Shown: positions 13,712 through 18,756 of the stretch, in pieces | Numbering within the stretch: position 1 is the stretch's first letter | Layout: each line of letters begins with the position of its first letter | Assembly (NCBI GenBank): GCA_002315825.1 | Contig: DCIC01000086.1 | Span: 7,021-25,776, forward strand | Direction: 5' to 3' | DNA length: 18,756 nucleotides | Origin: Bacteroidales bacterium UBA1736 | Lineage (GTDB): Bacteria > Bacteroidota > Bacteroidia > Bacteroidales > UBA932 | Position numbers and translations under genes: made by a program | Notes under the pieces: model-generated | What the model saw: only the letters and a program-made list of their open reading frames with translations | Told to the model about the DNA's origin: nothing | The model's database searches: none

Positions 13712-15892
13712 TCAGCTGATAAACAGAAGCTCTCTGTATTTGGGCAGAGGCCATATCCGGTTGTCAACAACCTCCTCTAGATAGTCAATGGGCTTGCGCA
13801 GCTCGTTGATGTCCTCAGCGATATCGTTGTAAGCTACGGCTCTTTGATAGACATCGGGGATGGCATTGGCCTGCTTGCGGTCCTCCATCATTTTGTTTAC
13901 TTTGACACGTATCTCCTCGACCAGAGCTGCGATGTGGGAAACAAGTTCCATCTCGGTAGTGCATCCGTCCATTGAGCCGAAGACTTCCTTGTGGAGGGAC
14001 AATTCTTTGAGTAGAGCGGTCTTGTATTCGATTGCGGCCGGAACAATATGGTTGAGGGCCATTCTGGCGATTACTCTGGACTCTATCTGTATCTTTTTGC
14101 AGTACACTTCCCATTTGACTTCGTTTCTGGCGAAAAGCTCGGTCTCGCTGAATACTCCCGTTCTTGTGAACATTTTGATGGATTCGGGCTCTGTAAATGC
14201 CTTGAACATTTCAGGGGTGCTGGTCTTGGTATCGAGTCCGCGCTTTTGGGCTTCAGAATGCCATTGCTCGGAGTATCCGTTTCCGTCAAAGCATACCACA
14301 TCAATGATAGAGGCGATAATCGGTTTGAGAACATCCATAATGGCAACGCTGAGCTCTTTGCCTGAATTCAGTTCTGCATCAAGGTCTTTTTTGAACTGAT
14401 TGAGCTGGTCTGCAACTGCAGCGTTGAGGGTGGTCATAGCTCCGGCGCAGTTGGCCGAAGATCCTACGGCTCTGAATTCGAATCTGTTTCCGGTGAAAGC
14501 AAAGGGAGATGTCCTGTTTCTGTCGGTATTGTCTATAAATATCTCCGGTATTTCAACCAGGCCGATGTCCCGGCCTTTCTTCCCTGCAATCTGGATAGGG
14601 GTGCCTGAGGGGAGATCAATTAACTTGCGAAGGACATCCGTCATCGTCTTCCCGAGGAATGCGGAGACAATCGAGGGCGGCGCCTCGTTCCCTCCCAATC
14701 GTGGTGCGTTGGTGGCGCTGGCGATACTTGCTTTCAGAAGCGAATTGTACTTCTGGACAGCGGCGAGGACATTTACAAAAAAGGTCACGAATTGCAGGTT
14801 GCCTTTTGCGTCCTTTCCGGGGGCCATAAGGGATACTCCGGTGTCGGTGCCGAGAGACCAGTTGTTGTGCTTGCCTGATCCGCTGACTCCCTTGAATGGT
14901 TTTTCGTGTAGGAGAACCACGAACCCGTGTTTGCGGGCGATCTGGTTCATAATGTTCATTATAAGCTGGTTCTGGTCATTGGCCAGATTGGCCTCCGAGT
15001 ATATGGGAGCCATTTCGAACTGATTGGGAGCGACTTCGTTGTGCCTGGTCTTCAAGGGGATGCCGAGACGCAGGCCCTCCACTTCGAGCTCACGCATAAA
15101 TGCTGCGACTCTGGAAGGGATGGCTCCGAAAAAGTGATCGTCCAGCTGCTGGTTTTTTGATGACATATGGCCCATCAATGTCCTGCCGGTAATCATCAAG
15201 TCCGGACGGGCTGCATACAGGGCTTCATCTACCAGAAAATACTCCTGCTCCCAGCCGAGGTATGTGATGACTTTGTTGACTTTAGGGTCGAAAAGCCGAC
15301 AAATCGGTGTGGCAGCATCCGAGATAGCCTGCAGAGATCTTTTGAAAGGGGTCTTGTAATCCAGAGCCTCTCCGGTATAGGCAACGAATACCGTGGGGAT
15401 ACAGAGAGTGTCCGCCTGAATGAAGACAGGAGATGTGGGGTCCCAGGCCGTATATCCTCGAGCTTCGAATGTGGCTCGTATCCCTCCGCTGGGAAACGAG
15501 GATGCGTCAGGCTCCTGCTGGACGAGAGACTTCCCGTCGAAACTTTCAATGACGCCTCCTTTTCCGTTATATTCAATAAGAGAGTCGTGCTTTTCCGCAG
15601 TGCCTTCGGTGAGGGGCTGGAACCAGTGGGATACGTGGGTGACGTGATGCTCCAGAGCCCATTCTTTGATGCCCTTTGCCACATCGTCAGCGGTGGCTCT
15701 GTCGAGGGGCTCGCCGTTGTCGATACAGTCCAGAAGGGCTTTGAGGGTATCGGACCTGAGGTATTTGCGCATTTTCTCTCTGTCGAAGACAAGCTCGCCG
15801 AAGATTTCAGATGCTTTTTCGGTGGGGATATCGATGCTGACTGCCTTCTTTTCAAAAGATTCTTTTACTAAAGAAATTCGTTCGCTAAACAT
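13712..15892 (-). CDS. glnN: Glutamine synthetase, type III
   Basis: The enzyme makes glutamine from glutamate, ammonia and ATP and is a main entry of nitrogen. The 726-residue length is typical of GSIII and much longer than GSI. Landmarks include SHWFQPLTEGTAEKHDS (88-104), GWEQEYFLVD (213-222), RHNEVAPNQFEMAPIY (283-298) and LHEKPFKGVSGSGKHNNWS (328-346), followed by the GSIII-specific C-terminal helical region. The start at 15892 is a normal ATG with a perfect -7 promoter element about 25 bases upstream. It is divergent from typA and convergent with the dehydrogenase gene, with no bases between the two stops and no visible terminator. Nitrogen-dependent control is expected for the family. 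Confidence 0.97.
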   Translation of the reverse strand: MFSERISLVKESFEKKAVSIDIPTEKASEIFGELVFDREKMRKYLRSDTLKALLDCIDNGEPLDRATADDVAKGIKEWALEHHVTHVSHWFQPLTEGTAEKHDSLIEYNGKGGVIESFDGKSLVQQEPDASSFPSGGIRATFEARGYTAWDPTSPVFIQADTLCIPTVFVAYTGEALDYKTPFKRSLQAISDAATPICRLFDPKVNKVITYLGWEQEYFLVDEALYAARPDLMITGRTLMGHMSSKNQQLDDHFFGAIPSRVAAFMRELEVEGLRLGIPLKTRHNEVAPNQFEMAPIYSEANLANDQNQLIMNIMNQIARKHGFVVLLHEKPFKGVSGSGKHNNWSLGTDTGVSLMAPGKDAKGNLQFVTFFVNVLAAVQKYNSLLKASIASATNAPRLGGNEAPPSIVSAFLGKTMTDVLRKLIDLPSGTPIQIAGKKGRDIGLVEIPEIFIDNTDRNRTSPFAFTGNRFEFRAVGSSANCAGAMTTLNAAVADQLNQFKKDLDAELNSGKELSVAIMDVLKPIIASIIDVVCFDGNGYSEQWHSEAQKRGLDTKTSTPEMFKAFTEPESIKMFTRTGVFSETELFARNEVKWEVYCKKIQIESRVIARMALNHIVPAAIEYKTALLKELSLHKEVFGSMDGCTTEMELVSHIAALVEEIRVKVNKMMEDRKQANAIPDVYQRAVAYNDIAEDINELRKPIDYLEEVVDNRIWPLPKYRELLFIS

Positions 15893-15916
15893 ATTGCAAC
15901 ACTATTGATATAAATA

Positions 15917-15924
15917 CAAAAGTA
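15917..15924 (-). promoter_or_regulatory. -7 promoter element of glnN
   Basis: Read on the minus strand this is TACTTTTG, a perfect TAnnTTTG match, 24 bases before the glnN ATG. The -33 region is weak. One copy of the nearby 12-bp repeat begins 5 bases upstream of it. Confidence 0.6.
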
Positions 15925-15929
15925 AGATA

Positions 15930-15963
15930 TTTCGGGATAAAAAATTCGTGATTTCTGGATAAA
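15930..15963. repeat. Two-copy 12-bp direct repeat between glnN and typA
   Basis: TTTCGGGATAAA at 15930-15941 and TTTCTGGATAAA at 15952-15963 match at 11 of 12 bases and begin 22 bases apart, about two turns of the helix. The first copy lies behind the glnN -7 element; the second lies between the -33 and -7 elements of the typA promoter. This layout fits an operator for a regulator touching both promoters, but the regulator is unknown. Confidence 0.5.
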
Positions 15964-15975
15964 TGAGTAATTTTG
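15945..15975 (+). promoter_or_regulatory. Promoter of typA
   Basis: TTCG at 15945-15948 matches the -33 TTTG at three of four bases. After a 19-base spacer, TAATTTTG at 15968-15975 is a perfect TAnnTTTG. The transcript would start close to 15980-15983, leaving a leader of about 20 bases before the ATG at 16000. Confidence 0.65.
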
Positions 15976-15999
15976 CAAGATTATAGAAACTTTGAGAAT

Positions 16000-17805
16000 A
16001 TGCAGGATATTAGAAATGTTGCAATTATTGCACATGTCGATCACGGCAAGACTACATTGGTGGACAGAATGATATATCAGGCCAATCTGGTAAGGCAACC
16101 TGAAAATCTCGGGCAGCTTATTCTGGACAATAACGACCTCGAAAGAGAAAGAGGTATCACTATTCTTGCCAAGAATGTGTCTGTCATTTATAAAGGGGTG
16201 AAAATCAATATCATTGATACTCCGGGACATAGTGATTTCGGTGGCGAAGTGGAGAGAGTCCTCAATATGGCTGACGGTGTCCTCCTTCTTGTGGATGCAT
16301 TCGAGGGTTGTATGCCTCAAACCAGATTTGTGCTCCAGAAAGCTTTGGAGATGGGAAAGAAACCCATAGTCGTGGTCAATAAGGTCGACAAGCCCAACTG
16401 CAGGCCGGATGAGGTGCAGGAAGAGGTGTTTGACCTGATGTTCAATCTCAATGCTACAGAGGAACAGCTTGATTTCAAGACAATTTACGGAAGTGCCAAG
16501 CAGGGCTGGATGTCAGAGGACTGGCACAAGCCTTCGGACAATATCACTCCTCTTCTGGATGCCATTCTCGAGGAGATTCCCGCGCCTGAGCAGAGGGAAG
16601 GTACCTCTCAGCTGCTGATTTCTTCTCTGGAGTATTCTCCTTATGTGGGAAGAATCGCAGTGGGAAGAGTGACCAGAGGAAGTCTTTCTTCAGGCTCAAA
16701 TATCAGTCTGTGCAAGCGATATGATATCGTCCAGAAACAGAAGATCAAACAGCTGATGGTCTTTGACGGACTCGGAAAGACTCAGGTCCAGGATGTGCAG
16801 TGCGGCGATATCTGTGCTGTGGTAGGACTTGATGGATTTGAAATCGGAGATACAGTTGCGGATTATGACAATCCCGAGGCTCTCCCTCCGATTGCAATTG
16901 ATGAGCCTACAATGAGTATGATGTTCTGTATCAACAATTCACCTTTCTTTGGAAAGGATGGAAAGTTTGTGACATCCCGCCATCTGAAGGATCGTCTTGA
17001 CAAGGAGCTGGAAAAGAATCTGGCGCTCAGAGTAAAGCCGGGCCTTTCCGCTGATTCATTTGTCGTTTATGGCCGTGGTGTGCTTCACCTTTCTGTGCTT
17101 ATCGAGACTATGAGACGTGAGGGGTTTGAGCTTCAGGTAGGTCAGCCCAAGGTGCTCGACAAGACTATAAACGGACAGAGATGTGAGCCTATTGAGGAGC
17201 TTTCAATCGAGGTTCCTGAGGCTTTCGTCGGCGCCGCCATCGAGATATCAACCCGCCGTAAGGGAGCTCTTGTCCATATGGAGCCCCGCGGAGACAGGAC
17301 TTTGCTGGAATTCGAAATACCTACAAGAGGTCTTATGGGATTGAGAAGCAACTTGCTTACCGCATCTCAGGGAGAGGCTATCGTAGCCCACAGATTCAAG
17401 GAATATCAGCCTTACAAGGGGGATATCGATCATAGGAACAATGGCTCTCTTGTCTCTTTGGAGCAAGGTGAAGCTATTGCTTATTCAATGAATAAGCTTC
17501 TGGACCGCGGTCGCTTCTTCGTGGATCCGGGTGAGCCCATCTATTGCGGACAGGTTGTCGGCGAGCATACAAGGGAAAGAGATCTCAATATCAATATATG
17601 CAAGACTAAGAAGCTGACTAATGTCCGTGCTTCCGGGTCCGATGAGAAGGTCGTGCTCCCTCCCGCTATCAAATTCTCCCTCGAAGAGGCCCTTGAGTAT
17701 ATTCAGGAAGACGAGCTGGTTGAGGTGACACCTCACGCAATGAGAATCAGGAAAATCCTCCTTGATCCCCTTGCGCGCAAAAGAAATAGTGACAACGAGG
17801 ATTGA
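16000..17805 (+). CDS. typA: Ribosome-associated GTPase TypA/BipA
   Basis: TypA is a translational GTPase related to EF-G that helps ribosome assembly and translation under stress or cold. With the ATG at 16000 the product has 601 residues, the usual size. It shows AHVDHGKT (11-18), RERGITI (49-55), DTPGHSDF (73-80), NKVDKP (127-132), then the beta-barrel domain II, the EF-G-like domains and a C-terminal domain with QEDELVEVTPHAMRIRK. An upstream TTG at 15973 in frame would add nine residues, but that TTG is part of the -7 promoter element and the ATG matches the family N-terminus (MQDIRNVAIIAHVD). yceD follows closely and could receive readthrough. Confidence 0.97.
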   Translation: MQDIRNVAIIAHVDHGKTTLVDRMIYQANLVRQPENLGQLILDNNDLERERGITILAKNVSVIYKGVKINIIDTPGHSDFGGEVERVLNMADGVLLLVDAFEGCMPQTRFVLQKALEMGKKPIVVVNKVDKPNCRPDEVQEEVFDLMFNLNATEEQLDFKTIYGSAKQGWMSEDWHKPSDNITPLLDAILEEIPAPEQREGTSQLLISSLEYSPYVGRIAVGRVTRGSLSSGSNISLCKRYDIVQKQKIKQLMVFDGLGKTQVQDVQCGDICAVVGLDGFEIGDTVADYDNPEALPPIAIDEPTMSMMFCINNSPFFGKDGKFVTSRHLKDRLDKELEKNLALRVKPGLSADSFVVYGRGVLHLSVLIETMRREGFELQVGQPKVLDKTINGQRCEPIEELSIEVPEAFVGAAIEISTRRKGALVHMEPRGDRTLLEFEIPTRGLMGLRSNLLTASQGEAIVAHRFKEYQPYKGDIDHRNNGSLVSLEQGEAIAYSMNKLLDRGRFFVDPGEPIYCGQVVGEHTRERDLNINICKTKKLTNVRASGSDEKVVLPPAIKFSLEEALEYIQEDELVEVTPHAMRIRKILLDPLARKRNSDNED

Positions 17806-17831
17806 TAATATAAAAATTTTTATTACCTTTG
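17802..17831 (+). promoter_or_regulatory. Promoter of the yceD-rpmF-tRNA unit
   Basis: TTG at 17802-17804, overlapping the typA stop codon, and TACCTTTG at 17824-17831, a perfect -7 element, are separated by 19 bases. This is among the best promoter matches in the window. It collides with the only normal yceD start codon, the TTG at 17829-17831. Confidence 0.6.
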
Positions 17832-18215
17832 CAACCCTTTGAGATACCATTAAAAGGATTAAAACCTGGCAAAAGTGCTTTTGAGTGGCACGCCGGGGGT
17901 GAATTCTTTGGCACTTTTGATAATACTGAGATTCTTGATGCGGACCTTCAGGTGGAGGTTGTAGTCAATTATGACGATGAGTCCATCGCTGTTGAGGGAA
18001 AGATTGACGGGGTCGTGACTGTGGTCTGCGACAGATGTCTTGAGAATCTGGTGTTGCCGGTGCACACATCGTTTGAGGATGATGAGTTTGAAGGCGTCCA
18101 AGTGTTGGATCTCAAACAGGACGTGTATGATTATGTTTGTATTTCCCTGCCTATGCAGCGAGTCCATCCGGAAGGGGAGTGCAACGAAGAGACGGTGAAG
18201 TTTTTGAGTAAATAA
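17829..18215 (+). CDS. yceD: YceD/DUF177 family protein
   Basis: The frame from the TTG at 17829 gives 128 residues: MQPFEIPLKGLKPGKSAFEW at the start, then VEGKIDGVVTVVCDRCLENL with the conserved CxxC (67-70), and ISLPMQRVHPEGEC near the end. This matches YceD, linked in other bacteria to 23S rRNA or large-subunit biogenesis and nearly always next to rpmF, as here. It is shorter than the 160-180 residues I expect for this phylum, mostly in the middle. The start is uncertain: no ATG or GTG is available in the first 50 codons, and the TTG lies inside a -7 promoter element. If that promoter is used, translation would have to begin at a rare codon such as ATA at 17844. Confidence 0.82.
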   Translation: MQPFEIPLKGLKPGKSAFEWHAGGEFFGTFDNTEILDADLQVEVVVNYDDESIAVEGKIDGVVTVVCDRCLENLVLPVHTSFEDDEFEGVQVLDLKQDVYDYVCISLPMQRVHPEGECNEETVKFLSK

Positions 18216-18235
18216 TAATTTAAAAGTTATATAAA

Positions 18236-18418
18236 ATGGCACATCCTAAACACAAAATCTCTAAGCAGAGAAGAGACAAGAGACGTACGCACGATTTCGC
18301 TCCTGTTCCTACACTTGCCACTTGCCCTAACTGCGGTGCAACAGTAATGTACCACAGGGTATGCCCTGAGTGCGGATACTATAGAGGTCGTCAGATCATC
18401 GCAAAGGAGGTTGAATAA
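18236..18418 (+). CDS. rpmF: 50S ribosomal protein L32 (bL32)
   Basis: The 60-residue product begins MAHPKHKISKQRRDKRRTHD, the typical L32 opening, and has a zinc ribbon formed by Cys30, Cys33, Cys43 and Cys46 (CPNC and CPEC). It is a structural protein of the large subunit. The zinc-binding form here contrasts with the zinc-free L28 and L33 in the same window. It follows yceD by 20 bases of A/T-rich leader. In many bacteria plsX or fab genes come next; here two tRNA genes follow within 16 bases, with no promoter or terminator seen between. Confidence 0.98.
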   Translation: MAHPKHKISKQRRDKRRTHDFAPVPTLATCPNCGATVMYHRVCPECGYYRGRQIIAKEVE

Positions 18419-18434
18419 ACCTCTTTCTGCACAG

Positions 18435-18506
18435 GGTCTCTTAGTTCAACGGATAGAACGTGGGTTTCCTAAACCTAAAATACAGGTTCGATTCCTGTAG
18501 GGACTA
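18435..18506 (+). tRNA. tRNA-Arg (anticodon CCT)
   Basis: A 72-base cloverleaf fits. The acceptor arm pairs GGTCTCT (18435-18441) with AGGGACT (18499-18505). The D arm GTTC/GAAC encloses an 8-base loop with GG. The anticodon arm TGGGT/ACCTA has loop TTCCTAA with anticodon CCT at 18468-18470. A 4-base variable region and the T arm ACAGG/CCTGT with loop TTCGATT follow. The discriminator is A, and CCA is not encoded. The outermost acceptor pair is G1-U72, which is unusual. It reads AGG codons. Confidence 0.9.
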
Positions 18507-18513
18507 CACGCCT

Positions 18514-18596
18514 GCGCGGGTGGCGAAATGGTAGACGCGCTAGTTTCAGGAGCTAGTGGGGTAAAACCTGTGTGAGTTCGAGTCTCATCTCGCGCA
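18514..18596 (+). tRNA. tRNA-Leu (anticodon CAG)
   Basis: An 83-base class II tRNA with a long variable arm fits. The acceptor pairs GCGCGGG (18514-18520) with CTCGCGC (18589-18595), discriminator A at 18596. The anticodon arm is CTAGT/GCTAG with loop TTCAGGA and anticodon CAG at 18547-18549. The T arm is GTGAG/CTCAT with loop TTCGAGT. CCA is not encoded. It lies 7 bases after tRNA-Arg and reads CTG codons. Confidence 0.93.
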
Positions 18597-18601
18597 CGAT
18601 T

Positions 18602-18643
18602 AAACGGCTAAAGTGTTGTTATATGCAACTTTAGCCGTTTTTG
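18602..18643 (+). terminator. Rho-independent terminator after the tRNA genes
   Basis: AAACGGCTAAAGT at 18602-18614 pairs perfectly with ACTTTAGCCGTTT at 18628-18640 (13 bp) around a 13-base loop, followed by a short T run to 18642. It closes the yceD-rpmF-tRNA unit six bases after tRNA-Leu. Confidence 0.88.
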
Positions 18644-18667
18644 CGAATAAATATTCCAAGTCTTTAG

Positions 18668-18756
18668 ATGAAACTTATCATATCATCCTTTCTTACTGGG
18701 CCTCTTTCGGGGCTTTCGCTATGGTTTATGGCCATTTTTACGCTGGTATTCGCGTG
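18668..18756 (+). CDS. Start of an unrecognised membrane protein (cut by window edge)
   Basis: An ATG at 18668 opens a frame that stays open to the window end, giving 29 residues: MKLIISSFLTGPLSGLSLWF followed by MAIFTLVFA. The stretch is strongly hydrophobic with no charged residue after Lys2, so it looks like a first transmembrane segment or a long signal sequence. The family cannot be named from so little sequence. It begins 25 bases after the tRNA terminator, and no clear promoter was identified. Confidence 0.5.
   Translation, partial: MKLIISSFLTGPLSGLSLWFMAIFTLVFA

Noticed and set aside
13815..15871. Several long open frames on both strands inside glnN, including plus-strand frames of 179-234 codons
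   Set aside because: They overlap a strongly conserved glutamine synthetase gene, show no family motifs, and follow from its codon bias.
15973..15999. Upstream TTG start for typA
   Set aside because: The TTG is part of a perfect -7 promoter element, and the ATG at 16000 gives the family N-terminus.

Overview
The window is a gene-dense stretch of a Bacteroidota chromosome, most likely order Bacteroidales. The lineage call rests on several points: rpmB-rpmG followed by a DUF4295 protein, a type III glutamine synthetase (GlnN), a DUF4296 lipoprotein after pheT, a DUF3575 barrel next to a FimB/Mfa2-type lipoprotein, promoters of the TTTG-N18..21-TAnnTTTG type, and A-rich leaders that mostly lack a Shine-Dalgarno sequence. 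The genus cannot be settled from sequence alone. No insertion sequence, phage gene or CRISPR array was seen, and no stretch over 300 bases lacks a gene.

Layout: (1) 1-1880, end of rpmI, rplT, and signal peptidase lepB with a GTG start. (2) 1891-2638, a self-contained ribosomal unit with promoter, rpmB, rpmG, DUF4295 and terminator. (3) 2652-3935, a lipoprotein with two tandem 3-keto-disaccharide hydrolase (DUF1080) domains. (4) 3964-7893, promoter, ftsY, pheT, DUF4296 lipoprotein and a strong terminator. (5) 7891-11448, an accessory cell-surface locus with overlapping or nearly touching genes: a lipoprotein with an HExxH protease motif, a DUF3575 outer-membrane barrel, a FimB/Mfa2-like lipoprotein and a diverged nitroreductase-like protein. 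(6) 11472-13711, manC (GDP-mannose supply) overlapping a D-2-hydroxyacid dehydrogenase gene. (7) 13712-15892 on the minus strand, glnN, whose stop codon directly abuts the dehydrogenase stop. (8) 15893-17805, a divergent promoter region with a 12-bp repeat, then typA/bipA. (9) 17802-18643, promoter, yceD, rpmF, tRNA-Arg(CCT), tRNA-Leu(CAG) and terminator, apparently one mixed protein/tRNA transcription unit. (10) 18668-end, the start of an unrecognised membrane protein.

Most of the window serves translation and protein export: ribosomal proteins, PheT, FtsY, LepB, TypA and tRNAs. The least explained part is the surface locus at 7946-11448, which looks like a fimbria-type anchoring module paired with a putative secreted zinc protease but with no fimbrillin gene in view. 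The most interesting regulatory signals are three: a canonical Shine-Dalgarno only at the DUF4295 gene, a yceD start codon lying inside its own apparent promoter, and a 22-bp-spaced direct repeat between glnN and typA.
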